A DNA stretch of 64,000 nt from Corbicula japonica (taxonomy: Eukaryota > Mollusca > Bivalvia > Venerida > Cyrenidae), in assembly GCA_038501625.1 (NCBI GenBank), contig JAZAYU010000003.1:5656796-5720795 (forward strand), given 5' to 3'. The notes beneath the pieces were generated by a model that ran no database searches, had not been told where the DNA came from, and saw nothing but the letters and a program-made list of their open reading frames with translations. Below are positions 25,195-38,075 of the stretch, one piece after another; the first letter of the stretch is position 1; every line of letters begins with the position of its first letter. A program made the position numbers and the translations under genes.

Positions 25195-25300
25195 TTGGCA
25201 ACACAGCACTGACAAAACAATTTCCGCGGGGGTTAAAGTAGGTTCTAGGCTGCAACAACCTCACATTTGCCCCAAGGTTCATTCTAGAGCCCAATCTGTG
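25195..25300 (-). repeat. RT-element 3' UTR fragment, antisense
   Basis: On the minus strand it reads TTGGGGCAAATGTGAGGTTG, then CCTAGAACCT and GTTTTGTCAGTGCTGTG, corresponding to the GAGGTTGGTGCACCCTAGAACC...GCCACTGACCG part of the tail. Confidence 0.6.
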
Positions 25301-26174
25301 CATAATTTGTTAAATTTAATTTGACGTTTATGCTTAATATTCTGAACATTGATCATTTCTCGTAACTTATTGATTTGACGACATAGCACATTTTAAGGTC
25401 TTTATTAAATGAAACTTGTTACGCAAAATGTAAATGATAATCAAAACGTTTACAGTTCAGTCTGGGACGGAATTAATGTTCTAATTTTAAATTGTATGTG
25501 CTTAATGACTTCCAACGTTTCTCTTGTTTGTATCAAGATTCAAAACTTTATATTACATTGTTCGTCATCGACTGGTTATAAGAAGTATTCCTTATAATTA
25601 GAGCGTCTAACATCAACGAACTTTTTTCGTCAGAAACATGTTGCCCATAATTAATAATATGCCACTTTATTTTGTGCACATGGCGTCTATCAATGTCACA
25701 TAACCAAGTCTAAACTTTCGATCTTTATAGAAGATCAGTCTGTCTCACATTGAGTGGCCACCAGTCATTATCGTTTGGCAATTTTCGAAACAATAAAGTG
25801 CTAATGGTGGCATAGGGGAAATATCTGTAGATCCAAACTTGTTTCGATGCTTTTATGTGATGTTGTGATGATATTGTCTTTCTGGGAAAAGTCAAACAGC
25901 CGTAATATCAGCTCAAGATGTGCAACACATTTTAATGTGACAGTTTGTGGTAGTATATGCAAGTTAAAAGGTCACAATAAGATCGATTCGTATTGAGTGT
26001 GCAAACACCATCAAAATTCTGTTATGATTATTACAAATGTTACAACTAAAAACTCTTTTGTATTATCAACATCTTTACTCGGATTAGATAACAAAACTGC
26101 AAAATTTAGAAATGTTAATTGTTTTCCTGTTATTCCAATGCTTTTTGAAATTTTTGTTTTAGACTTTCAAGATG
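25301..26174. other. AT-rich stretch, nothing seen
   Basis: Short motif-free open frames only. Confidence 0.4.
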
Positions 26175-26460
26175 TTTCAACGTTACTTTTTCATCTATTT
26201 AAATATCACAGTACCGTTGCTTGTGCCGTGTGGCGGATGTAAGATTTCTCTTTTTCCTCTAATCAGTGCCCTAATCAATAGCCTTTTTGATGATCGTTCA
26301 GAACGATAAGTATATCTCGGAAAAAAACTTAGCTGAGCTCATCCCGGGGCTAGGCGGCGCGGATATTTATATGCGTTACTGCCCATGAACCGACCTCAAT
26401 CAAACCGATCGTGCAGTATTTTGAATATATTTCGGTTTTCAATGTACCGTTTTTAAGCAA
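26175..26460 (+). repeat. 655-unit fragments across a tandem junction
   Basis: The first part (26175-26265) carries CATCTATTTAAATATCACAG and TTGTGCCGTGTGGCGGATGT. The second (about 26338-26455) carries CCCGGGGCTAGGCGGCGCGG and ACTGCCCATGAAC. In the array the second precedes the first, so this order is what remains when two adjacent units lose the sequence between them. Confidence 0.7.
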
Positions 26461-28179
26461 ATAGTAGAAACAGAACACAACATATTTTATGATGTCTTGT
26501 TTTTTTTCGGAGAAAGTGTGCATAATACATAAATCATCTACAAACACTTAATAGGTAATAATGTTGTAGACAGAATGCATAATGTTGGAGGTCATTGACA
26601 AAATGTCATCGTAGTTTCATGGAGCGTAACATTAAACATATCTGTTAATGGCGAGTGATGGGTTATCAGATGCGTACTTTACAGACACGAGTTCACCACG
26701 GCTATAAAATTTTCATAAACACGTATTCTGTATGATCAGTTAATATTAGGCAAAACTTAACAGTTCAATATACACAAAAATCTATTTTAGTAAATGCAAT
26801 CGTGTGACAATGAGTTGTGTGTGGGATCAGGTTTTTGTTTCCTGTACCTTTCTTATATTTTTCATGTGAATCTTATGAGTACGGTCATTCGCGCACTACC
26901 GTTTATGATGAAACATTCTTGTGAAGTGAAGACACTGAGTAGCGCTCATACCAGGGCTTGACGGCATCCATTCCCGTAGTCAGTTACCTGCTCAATTAAT
27001 CCGAAACTGGACTAGTTTTATAAATGTCCTGTCAAAGATCCCTTTTGTTCTATCTCTATGTTTAGTCATAAAACGATGTTCGCTCAAAAATATTGAAGGC
27101 CAATGGATAACGATGACTCTCTTAGTTGCACAGTGATTTATTACCAACTGATAATATTTTTGATCCCGACAAAAAGTTTTTTCTATAATCCGAAATAATA
27201 GAAAATGTATCTCTCATCTTGAGAAATGCAAGCAGTATGAATGATGCGCATGCTCTTGATTATTAATTCAAAAATGTTGCATTGAATTGTTTTAATAGCA
27301 TGCCATTAAAACATATTAAAGTAAGCATCGATTCCACAAAATAAGATCCTTTCTAAATTTAAAGCATTACATAATGGCGAGACGTTTTCTCAAAACTAAT
27401 ATAATTATTTTTCATAGATTTATATATATTATTTATATACATTGAATTTCTTTGTTTAAGAATTTATAGAAAGTCATTTATCTGCAAATTGTTTCAGTTT
27501 GATTTCGTTTCAGTGTATTTTACTGAAAGTATCGACCGAAACATTCATTCATTTCAACATTATTATATATTTATTTTGTGGAAACAATCCCATCGCACAT
27601 TGAACTTATAGACATCGAATCATCAAATAGCAAACATCGGTTTCAAAGTGATAAATAAATAAATGTAAAGAAACATCACGGCGCCGGAGTTCAGCAAGCA
27701 AGGTAAACACATTCAATCATGTGCACAAATTTGTGTAGAAAGAAGTTCAGTAATGTTTGTTAAGGTAATTAAACAACGATCGAGCAGGACCAGTTTGTCG
27801 TTGTTGTTTTATTTTGTCGATTGAATTTAAACAAAGATAGACAGCTATTTAAATTGTCATTTATGAATACGCGATGAAAAATATTGAATGCATGTACTAA
27901 ATCATTTGCCAAATCTAGACACTCACCAATAGTTTATATTCTTTAAATTACATTTGTGGGGTTACTGTTTCTTGCTTAGTGTAGTCCTTTACAATGTTTT
28001 CATCATTTTCACTAACAGGAAGATCATTCATATGAACTTCATTCGTGGTTGGAATTAATGAAGAACTTTGACAATTATTTGTATGAAAGTTCGTGCAGTT
28101 AAAGCGTTATGAGTAAAGTTAACCCTCACAGATAAATTTATATAAAATAATTAAAGGATCTCGACAAAAGGATTTTTCT
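26461..28179. other. AT-rich intergenic stretch, nothing seen
   Basis: No coding, RNA or repeat structure recognised. Confidence 0.4.
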
Positions 28180-28240
28180 CTACATTTTTGGTTGGGTGGG
28201 CGCCAGTGATATGGTATGCATATTTCACTTTTTTGTTCTC
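28180..28240 (+). repeat. Very short tail-module fragment
   Basis: TTTTTGGTTGGGTGGGC followed by GATATGGTATGCATATTTCA resembles the last 60 bases of the module. Weak alone. Confidence 0.4.
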
Positions 28241-29829
28241 GCGAAATCATCAAACGTATCTCTGCTCACAAAACCGAGACATATACGCCTTTCCAATAAT
28301 TCGGTGAATTTTCCGGTTACCTCCCCTATTCAGTCACGTGACTACTATACAGGAAAAATTATTGCTCGCTGTATTAATGTAATAGGGAACATGTACCTAC
28401 AACTTTCGTTTTTCATCATGAAATTTCTTTTTTAAAATATATTTTCTCGTTTATCGTTGAATTCGTAATAATACATCAGCGTAATGAATTTTTTTTATCA
28501 AGAATAGTTTATAAAACAACAAATCTAATTCGACTAAAAGTGTAAAGTCATTATTCCTCGCGCCAAGGTTTACTTTAAACGACTTAAACTAACAGCCTGA
28601 GTTCTATCCACGGATAAATTGAGTGTCGTTTCCGGCTTAGCGTGTCTTATCAACTACTGCATGCCGGCTGCGATTGATTTTGAAAGCGGCATGTCATAAA
28701 AATGCCAAATTGTCGCGCACAAGGGGTCCCCTGTCAATTACTAAGAAGAAGATATCACTGACCAATAGAGATCGGTTTACTTTTTTATGTACCTCCACCT
28801 CCCAATTAATAAGTATATCGAAATCCTTAATTACTGAATCGGGTAGCAAAAGTATTTGATATAGCAGTTATATGAATTATTAATCCTTAATACGACAAGT
28901 AGAACCATAAGACATCAATTAGAAACTCATCTTAGCAGAACATTTTATAAATATTCAATCAAGCGATTGAGCGTTTACGCCAAAATGACAGAATTTCAAA
29001 CCTTAGCAGTCTTAATGTTAATATAAAAGTTCCCATCATTATTTGAAGCCGGCATCTCCATCCTTATTAGAAGCCAGCATCAGAATCCTTGAATTTTATT
29101 CTATGAATGATACGAACAATCAGATAACCTTATTGATCCTTCTTAATTTCAAGACAAAATCAATCTTACCGTATTTTTGCTTGTGAAGTATACGTGACGT
29201 TTTCAAAAATTCAAAATTATTTTTCGTTGAACATTTACGGTACGATGAATTCAAGTAATAGATGAGTACAAGTATAACGTACAGATACTGTAACCGAATG
29301 TTGACATGTCACGATTTCCGGAGTATAGTACATTATCAGTCTTAGCAATTTCATACCAGTTAAATATAATTTTAAGTATAAAATACATAAAGATGGAAAT
29401 GCTGTATAGAAATTCGTAACATTAATACTAACGTTTATCCGAATCGCGTTTCATACTGCCCACTATCAACAAGAATGGTACATGTTCTTTCAATATTAAA
29501 ATATCTAACAAATAGTGAAAATAAAAGTGTCTGAATTAGAATAACAGACCAGTAACTTATTTTCGACCGGCGGCGACGATTACACACCTGATTATGGATT
29601 ATGTTAGGCCTTATGTGCTTAAGCCATTGTCCGATAGTTCAGCTTTCCTGTGAAGCCTCGTTTTGGGTTGATATCTGCTCACGGGAAGTAACTCGTACAG
29701 GACTGCGAAACTGTTTATTGGAAAGGCGTATTCAGACACGGTCAAGTTAACATTGTTTACAGAAAATGACAAAATGCAACATTCCCAATACAAACATTTG
29801 TCTCTATTTAACGATTTTTTCCGGTTTCT
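28241..29829. other. AT-rich intergenic stretch, nothing seen
   Basis: Motif-free open frames of 60-80 codons only. Confidence 0.4.
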
Positions 29830-30080
29830 GTATTTTCGATGTAGTATATGACGTATGATATGTTATTTTTTGCCGAGAAAAACTCATTTTGTATGCGTTT
29901 TGGAACATTGAGAGGCGTCATTGAGATAAAGTTAATGGTAAAACTTTCTCTTCTACAAATGTTGCTCAAATTGATGACAGAGGCTTTTCGATGGCGAGAT
30001 AAAATTACTAACAGAACACATTAATGTGCCATTTAGTGGTGCTTAGACTAGACCAATCGATCATAAACATTAACGAAGTT
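29830..30080 (-). repeat. Repeat A, antisense copy
   Basis: The reverse complement carries a GATTGGTCTAGTCTAAGCAC segment, ATCTCGCCATCGAAAAG, CAACATTTGTAGAAGAGA and CCATTAACTT, aligning with the two sense copies at 33.9-34.1 and 34.44-34.72 kb. Divergence is considerable. Confidence 0.6.
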
Positions 30081-30900
30081 GCAGCACATAGTATTAGCAG
30101 TACCGAGTAACCTTATATAATATTTTCAGCTTAACAACCTTTATTCAGGCTGCAATCATCCTTAAACAGGCTCCGTCGGACGCCTTAAATCACTTTCAAA
30201 AAGAATTCTTGAAGCATTATCACAAGATTTTTAAATTAGTGCATAATATGGCATTATAATGCGGCGAGTCATACATTTTGTTTCACAAACTATTAACGAT
30301 TCTTTCTTTAAGAGTGGGTTTGTGTGTTCATACAAAGAACCTTATGTTACATATGCCTATGTTTGAATTTATTTATTATTCATTTGAAGATAAGTTGTAA
30401 GTTAAACACATATGTTTAAGTAACACTTCTTATTTCCGTTTGCACCGGTGTCATATAAAGGTGCACTCTCTTACACTATCGGCTCATTACATTCACCTCT
30501 GTTTTAGGCTGGGACTACTTTCAACTACTTTTACTTTAACTCAAAAAATAGTTCACCAATTACATTTAAAATTGCTTAGGTTTCTTTGGTTTGAATGAAA
30601 GACTGTGAAGATATCTGTCATTTGTTTATCCACAAGCTTTCATATTCATAGTTATGGCTGCCGAGTTATGTCAAAAATCCTTTCGTAGAGAGTGTAAAGA
30701 ATGACAACTCTGCGAAGGAGATTGATAAAAATGGTCACGTTTATCAGGTTTATCTGAGCAATCTTGTGTAGGGGTATTCAGGTTTGCTCGGTTTATAGCG
30801 TGCTTGGTGTTTTATGATACATAAATGAAATGATAAAGTTTTATTTTAAAACTCAGCAAAGAAGCAACATAAACATATTGCGAGCCAGGGTAGATTGTGT
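30081..30900. other. AT-rich stretch, nothing seen
   Basis: No feature supported. Confidence 0.4.
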
Positions 30901-31300
30901 TTGTTAATGAGTGGAAATGAAAATACGGAAAACAAGAGAACCACATCATCTACTCGTAGCACCGAGCTAAACCCAAGAAAAACACACAATTTAATCTGTT
31001 CAAAATGATGATGAGCATAATTGTGGCATAACACCTTTCACAAACGTTTTTAGCAAATGAAGAAAAGGAAATGAAACAAACCGCGAAGACTTCATAATGC
31101 AATCTTATCAAAAATGCTTCACATAATGAAATAATCTAAAACAATTGAAACTGGTAAGGTACTGAATTAAATAATAATGCAAAAGATTTTAAAAATAACA
31201 TACAAACGTTTAGACCTGAGTTGTGTTCAATCAATATAAGTTCAGTAAATAAATTTGAAAACCTGACAGCGATTTGGCAATTCATTGTATTAACAATTCT
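30901..31300 (+). repeat. Repeat B, copy 1
   Basis: About 400 bases beginning GAAATGAAAATACGGAAAAC recur at 34.09-34.44 kb in the same orientation, with small indels. Shared landmarks are GCTAAACCCAAGAAAAACAC, AATGCTTCACATAATGAAAT and GTTCAATCAATATAAGTTCA. Confidence 0.8.
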
Positions 31301-33382
31301 TTTTAATCCGTAACTAAAATGTCATCCAACAAATATTAAACATAAGAAAAATCAATTACCATTGGGTTCTAGTTCCATATAAAAGTTATAATCGGTCGAG
31401 GCATTCATTGTGAGGAAAATTGGTCTTTTAAGTATTGTAACAAGAACAGGTCTACAGCTCGCTATTCAGAATTTCAATCTTTTGAACGATATTTAACGTA
31501 TTCATTAACATTTAAATTTAACATGCTTGAAACCTGAATTGTAAGGAAGATGAAGATATCTTAACTGTTTCTGTCTGGTCCCCATAAATAATATTCTTTT
31601 TCTATCTTTAATATAATAATTTTCACCAGATTTAGTGTCGCTAATTGATTGGATGAAAACACCCGCTCTGTGCAAAGCCAAATTGGTGTTTGCAAATGTT
31701 ATCAAAAGGGGTCTGCAATATTTCTAGACATATTAACATGGCATAGTGATGATAAAAACAAGTAATAGGAAATATATCATGGCAAGGATACACATGACCC
31801 TAACAAAATAATTAGTTCATTTCATCATGCAATGATAGCAATTTGTGTTTAGAAAAGAATAGTCTGGCATGTGTTGCTCCCTTGGCCTCCATTCCTTAGT
31901 GCATTGTGTCAGCTATGATTGAAAACTCCTTAAAATTACATGAACTTCGTCTGACTCGAAGACAGTTGTGTGCTTTAACGTAGCAAAATACAATTTCTTC
32001 TATTACAACTGTGCACACTTATGGAATCATTCATGACATCCGCTCAATTAACGTCCAATGATTCGTCTGCTTAGCACTTTTTGCATGCACTACCATGGAA
32101 CAGTCCTTCTGCTTTTCTTTCAATTATGTGACATTTATTAAGAAAACATGAATGAAAAGTAGTCGGATAGTAAGAGAATCGGATTAGAATCAGGGTGCAA
32201 ACATACAAATCTGTGATATAATAAAATAGAAAATATTATACAACCCACGGGGAGATAATTGACCTTCTCTACAAGATTCTAGTTACTACAATTAGTATAT
32301 TACATTCAAACACTTGTGACGGTCGTAAAAGGTATTATCGTTCAACTGCGCTGTTAGCAACTGCTACATTTAAGGAAATGTCAGGTAAATCATGACGTAG
32401 AAAACGCAGCTTCTTTACACATCAAACTGCCAGACAGAAAGGGGTATCGCAAACTTATAGAAATCGGCTTAAATTAAAACGAACAGCATGTTATAGATGA
32501 AAACGGAATTTTGCCACTGGTTGTTTTAATAGGATCTAGAGAGAATCAACTATACACTTACCACGCCAGGTTGTCAACAGCAAACCAGTACAAGTTGATC
32601 CGGTTGATCCGAAGTACTCAACAATGTGGCCAAAAATAACATAAATCTCACAAAACAAAAGAAAAAGCTTATTGGGTATATGAGTGTACACATATGCAAC
32701 AGTTTCAATAATACTATTGTTTTGATGTCTATATTTTCGGATTGATTTTAATAGCACGATTTATTAGAAATGCTTCTGTAAAAAAGTGAAATATGCATAA
32801 AAGTACACGCTCGTAGGTTTGCATGTAAAGTTACTAAATTGATATTAATTAGACACAACTCGTGACAAAGTATTTGCAACTTTTGCATCATAAACCTAGG
32901 TTTTAATTTCTTATATCTTTCATTCTTTCATTTAGATCACACAAGTAAGGGTTTTTGCATTCATTTTAGTTCTTTTCTCCTATAACCTGGAATGTTTCGT
33001 GCCACCATCATGCGCATTATTGAAATGGATGGATGATAGTGAGTAATTTTAATAGGGCAGTAACTCTCTTTTTCACAAGCACTCATGTACAGAATATATC
33101 AAAACTGGTCCGCATTATTTTTGTGAATTGAGTATTCATTCACTTTTACCTTCTCATACACTTGATAGTAATAGAAAATGATGTTAAAGTTCATTTGCTC
33201 ACCAATTGATTTACTGTACGTAAATAATGGCTTGATTTTATATTTTGTATAAGTAAATGTAATTTGAAAATATTTAACCTTAGTGATTTGATATGAACAA
33301 ACTAAACGCACCTTAAACAATGAATCGTTATAGCCTACATATTTGAATCTCTGCATCATCATGTCATAGTCTATACTTATTT
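31301..33382. other. AT-rich intergenic stretch, no gene seen
   Basis: A TTTTGCCACTGG...TAATAGG spot at about 32510-32535 may be a scrap of the RT 3' UTR in minus orientation, too short to call. Otherwise featureless. Confidence 0.4.
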
Positions 33383-33512
33383 AAGGATTGAATCGATAAT
33401 TGTGATGGTTTTCATTTGGGTATGGAAAACAGTTGGATTGTTTAAACTGTTTAAACAATCCAACTGTTTTTCATACCTTAATGAAAATCATCGATTATTG
33501 ATTCAATCCTTA
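33383..33512. repeat. 130-bp hairpin at the left end of a long inverted repeat
   Basis: Arms of about 63 bases run from AAGGATTGAATCGATAAT to GGATTGTTTAAA around 33448 and back, with few mismatches. The arm's outer sequence (GATGGTTTTCATTTGGGTATG) is repeated in inverted orientation at about 38030-38070, the far end of the long inverted repeat. Confidence 0.85.
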
Positions 33513-33810
33513 TATTAACAAGCATTAACACTTTAATAAATACAGAAATTATGAGAATTGTTCGTGATATTACCGCTGCTTCGGACGGCTGTTGCAACAG
33601 CCAGGTTGACGACAAAGTGAATGATGGCACGCTTTTTCGAAGTAACTCATGGCAAAACGTGCGTGCTCGGCGACGTCACATGTCAAAACATTGTGAACTG
33701 TTCTACTGTAGCCACCCCTTTACAAGTAATAGGTCACACTGTTTTTCATCAAAAATTATTATTCGTTATATGAATAGGACTTCATCGTAGCGGACAAAGT
33801 TGAATATTGA
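33383..33810 (+). repeat. Left arm of ~430-bp inverted repeat pair
   Basis: After the hairpin, the arm runs through TTCGTGATATTACCGCT, GTTGACGACAAAG, GTAGCCACCCC and GACTTCATCGTAG. All four, in order, occur on the minus strand from 37.93 down to 37.65 kb. A 79-codon open frame (33551-33790) lies here with no known motif. Confidence 0.7.
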
Positions 33811-33884
33811 GTAATTTGCCTTATTTAAAATAATACCAGCATTTCAAAGTGATTTCAGATGTTGGGCATAGCCTGTAAAAATAG

Positions 33885-34094
33885 TCCAGCCTTAATTAAC
33901 AGGCTAGTTATATCGTTTGTGTCAAATGTTTGTTAATCTGTAAAAAAAATATTTCGGTAATATTTAATATTGATTGGTCTAATCTAAGCATCAATAAATG
34001 ACAAAACTAATGTGTATATCAATTATTATATCGCGCCGTCAAAAATGTCTACGTCATCTGTTTAAATAACATTTGTGGAAGAGATAGTCCTTTG
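33885..34094 (+). repeat. Repeat A, copy 2
   Basis: Starts near AACAGGCTAGTTATATCG and ends near GGAAGAGATAGTCCTTT. It is repeated almost completely at 34441-34645, with repeat B copy 2 lying exactly between the two. Confidence 0.8.
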
Positions 34095-34440
34095 AAAATG
34101 AAAATAAGGAAAACAAGAGCTAAACCCAAGAAAAACACTTAATTTAATCCGTTTAAAATAATGATGTGCATGATAGTCGCATAAAACCTTTCACAAACTT
34201 TTTCAGCAAATGAAGAAAAAGGAAATGTAACAACCCTTCATAATGCAATCTAATGAAAAATGCTTCACATAATGAAATAAACTAAAGCAATTGAACCTGG
34301 TAAGGTACTGAATTAAATAATGATGCAACAGATTTTATAAATAAGATATATACGTTTAGACCTGAGTTTTGTTCAATCAATATAAGTTCAGTAAGTAAAT
34401 GTGAAAACCTGGAAGCGAATTGGCAATTCACTGCATTTAC
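34095..34440 (+). repeat. Repeat B, copy 2
   Basis: Direct copy of 30901-31300 with small deletions. It is flanked on both sides by repeat A, unlike copy 1. Confidence 0.8.
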
Positions 34441-34720
34441 AGGCTAGTTATATAGTATGTGTCAAATGTTTGCTAATCTGTAAAAAAATATTTCCGAATC
34501 GGTAATATTTAAGATTGATTGATCTAATCTATAAATCCATCAATAAATGACAAACTAATGTGTATAGTAGTTATTCTATCGCGCCGTCAAAAATGTCTGC
34601 GTCATCCGTTTTAATAACATTTGTGGAAGAGATAGTCCTTTTCCATTAACTTAATCTTACAGACGTCCAACAAGTATGTTCCAAACAATGGTTTATAGTT
34701 TGTTCTTGTCCGTTTAAGAC
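34441..34720 (+). repeat. Repeat A, copy 3
   Basis: Direct copy of 33885-34094, extended by a CCATTAACTTAATCTTACAG segment that matches the antisense copy at 29.87-29.94 kb but is lacking from copy 2. Confidence 0.75.
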
Positions 34721-35842
34721 AAAGAATAAAACCCACATGTAGTATATATCATATTCAGTTTAAGACCACCAGAGGTAACGGGTAGGAAACCCCGGATAAA
34801 AAGTATTTTGTATTTTGTATTTTGTGGCGCCACAAGTCTTAATGAGGAAGTCGGCGTGACAGCGCCCCACTGACGGGTCAACACGACAAATTTTAGGTTT
34901 TCGCTAACTTCATGTTCGTCTTTGATAATTCTGAGAATCATTTTATGTTAAAATCAGTAAACAGTTGACACTTTATTACATATTTACATAATACAAATCA
35001 CTTTCTCGTAATGTAGACTAAGAAAAGCTTACATGTTGCACTGAAACACAAACGATTTCAAGAAAAAAACTGCAAAGCATGTAATTGATACAGAGTTGTT
35101 AATTGATATTGAAATAAAAACTGTATTCATATAATTGGCACTACATCTACATCAAATTATCACTTACTTCTGTCAATAAAATGTTCCCGCATAAACTTCA
35201 GATTAATAAAGAAATACATAAAAAACGTGCTTTATTGATCTATATCGTTCCCTTAAATGAGATTTATTTGAGTTAATTATTGTAAAAGTACAATGTCCAT
35301 TTTTGGACAGCGTTGTCCCGCGTGAAACATTTTTAGATGTCTGTCTAGATTTATACAATTTGTACATTGTTCGTTGCTTAAACATAAAACGAATGAAATG
35401 AACGCTGTCGTTGTTTAACATCTCAACTTTTGACACAGAAGTATATGGTAGACGTACCACAACTTTAGAATTTTATTTTCAAAATTTTACTGCATTTAAC
35501 CAACTTCAGTACAAAAATGTTTTTCAGTTTTAAAACTATGTTGTGTCAAGTATTTTCGAAATAGTGCGTATGGAGATAGAAGACAAATAAATATTCATAT
35601 AAATCACTCTACTACTTTCGTATAAGCCATCAAAAAATTCATAATGTAAGACTGTTAACATCTAATGATTGATGTTATACACATCTACAGAAAATGTGCT
35701 TTGCGAACCGCTTTTGGCTACGTCGCGATTATATGTGATTCGCTATGCTGCTATTAAAATGAGACACCTGAATATGTTTTGCAAATCGAAATCATTTTTA
35801 TTAATAAAGTTTCAAAAATAAAAATAATTGTAAGCTTTTATT
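34721..35842. other. AT-rich stretch; possible small LINE-like scrap at 34.80 kb
   Basis: A threefold TATTTTG run at about 34803-34826 next to TGGCGCCAC resembles repeat-element tails seen in invertebrates. I could not connect it to a family. Nothing else is visible. Confidence 0.35.
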
Positions 35843-35950
35843 CATGGACCCATGCTCTCTTTTCCTCTCTATTTTTTTGTAATTTTGGCTGCTTGGAGAG
35901 GCTGTGTTTTTTGGTGTTACGATTCATGATATGCATATTTTACTTTTTCA
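35843..35950 (+). repeat. Tail-module fragment
   Basis: CATGCTCTCTTTTCCTCTC, a TTTTGGCTGCTTGGAGAGGC segment and GATATGCATATTTTAC: the distal half of the module, starting right at its CT-rich block. Confidence 0.8.
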
Positions 35951-37644
35951 TTATGTCAAATACTAAATAATATATTATCCAGGCCCATTCACAAGCTATA
36001 GATTTTCAGTAATAAACAGAATGTTGTATAAATGAACATCAAAAACTTACGTCAACTTCGTATAGTACAATTTTAGAAAGGGAATGTACCAGCACGAAAT
36101 AAGAAACCTTTAGGCTCATTATTTCACTTTATGAATACAAATGGATTTCAATTAAAAGTCGCTTAGCTGTTACAGACTACAAGAATAAGGAAACAATTTT
36201 GTGTGATGCTATTCAAATCCTTTGCTAAATAAAAGATAAAAAAACGTGTCTGAAATTAATAATATATTGATAGAAAATGATGTTAAAGTAATACAGCTAG
36301 CAGATTAATCGTTAGGGTCGGTGTCTCCAATTTTTTTCAATGTTCTTTGAACCACCTTAAAATGATCTGCAAATTTATTCATAATAATCTACCCTTTACT
36401 AACTTCTATTGCAATAAATAAGTCTAGTCCAATAAAAAAATTAAATGAAAAAAGGGCGAAATTGATTACCATTCTGATTATGTTTCATAATAATGTTCAA
36501 TAAAGTATTCATTAATAGGAAATGAATATACTTGGAATGATCAAGCGTTTCCAAATCGCTGAATAGAATTTCCATCAGTTGATACAATAGTGCGTGTAAT
36601 CAATCAAGTGAAGCTGAATATTACTTGTTCAATCTACGTCAACTTTTTTGTCCGGGGACGTATTTATTTCCTTTTATCAATATTCTTTTAAAGGCATCTT
36701 AAAATATTTTTATCAGATTGAATAATGCATACAAAAACGTGTTGAGGATGACAGCTTTGTTACCGTGCAGACTGTAAAAATTGTTCGTAAAATCTTCAAT
36801 AATCCGACAGATGAATGATAATACTGCGCAATTTGATACTTGTTATATACGGATAATAAGCAACATTGTTGTGTTTTTTAATAAAATAAATCGCGGGTAA
36901 ATTATGAATTTAGTTGATTAGTGATTCTTGATAGTCTTGACAATGGTGAACTTCGGTCCCGTCATTTTATGTTTTATCTCGGCCAGGAAAGTCTGATAGC
37001 AATGTGTTATTGTTTTTGTGATTGTTTTTGGTTTACTATAAGTAGGTGTTTATTATATATATTTACAATGAATTTGTCATTGTTTTGTAACTGACATATG
37101 TTATATATGTACTTATATGTTATATGTCACTGCTTGTAATTGACCTTGTTATATATGTATTTAAATAATATGTGTATGGATGAGGAACTTTGTTCAAGTC
37201 CAAAGAATACAATGTCTGATCTGTTCTGTTCTGTTAATTTCAGAATCTGGACTATAGTTAAGAGTACAGCTGGCATTTGTAGCTTCTTTTCATGCTATTT
37301 AGTAGTGCAATACTTAAACAGATAATGACTTTTCCCAAATATTTAAATGAACTTTGGTATGATTTAAAGACAGATACTATTAACAAATTTTCTAATTTCA
37401 TCTCTAGCTTACAAATTATGAATCAGAACAAATAATTTAAACAGAAAATAAAAAAATATATATCTAACTTTACAGCATATTATAATACGGTACAGTACGA
37501 TTCGGTACATACACATTTATATGATGATTGAACTTATATTATTCATCTTATAAAGAACAATAAAACAGGAACAACAATGTCTTTTGTAAAGTTATTTGTA
37601 TAAATGTAAAATGTGATATTAAATAAAATCTCATAACACTATTC
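35951..37644. other. AT-rich stretch, nothing seen
   Basis: Motif-free short open frames. It includes some loose TTATATATGT reiteration near 37.1 kb. Confidence 0.4.
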
Positions 37645-38075
37645 AACTTCAATTTCGTCCTCTACGATGAAGTCGTATTCATCTAACGAAAAATAAGTTG
37701 TGATAGTACACAGCGGGACGTATTACTTAAACAGGCGTGGCTAGAGTCGAACTTCTCATAAGTATTCATCTAACTGTGCAATATGGTTGACGTGTGACGG
37801 CAACGAGCAGGCACGTATTACTACGATTTTCTGCGAAAAAGTGCGTCATCTCTTTGTCGTCAACGTAGCTGATCCAATATCCATTAAAAGCCGTAATATC
37901 ACGAACCCTTCTGATAAATTCTCTATTAATGAGTATTTATGAACTGAGATAAAAACAATAGTTGGATAGTTTAAAGTAAAAGCGTGAAGTAATTCGGTCT
38001 TCACACACTTTAAACAGCCCAAATGTTTTCCATACCCAAATGAAAACCATCAAATATCGATTCAATCGTTAAGTG
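37645..38075 (-). repeat. Right arm of ~430-bp inverted repeat pair
   Basis: Inverted match to 33383-33810. Read on the minus strand it gives an open frame RVRDITAFNGYWISYVDDKE and, after stops, a piece ending DEYDFIVEDEIEVE, while the left arm gives RIVRDITAASDG and a decayed DFIVADKVEY. A shared, partly protein-like pattern suggests that both arms derive from a once-coding segment that I do not recognise. The outer end also holds a degenerate hairpin (37.96-38.07 kb). Confidence 0.65.
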
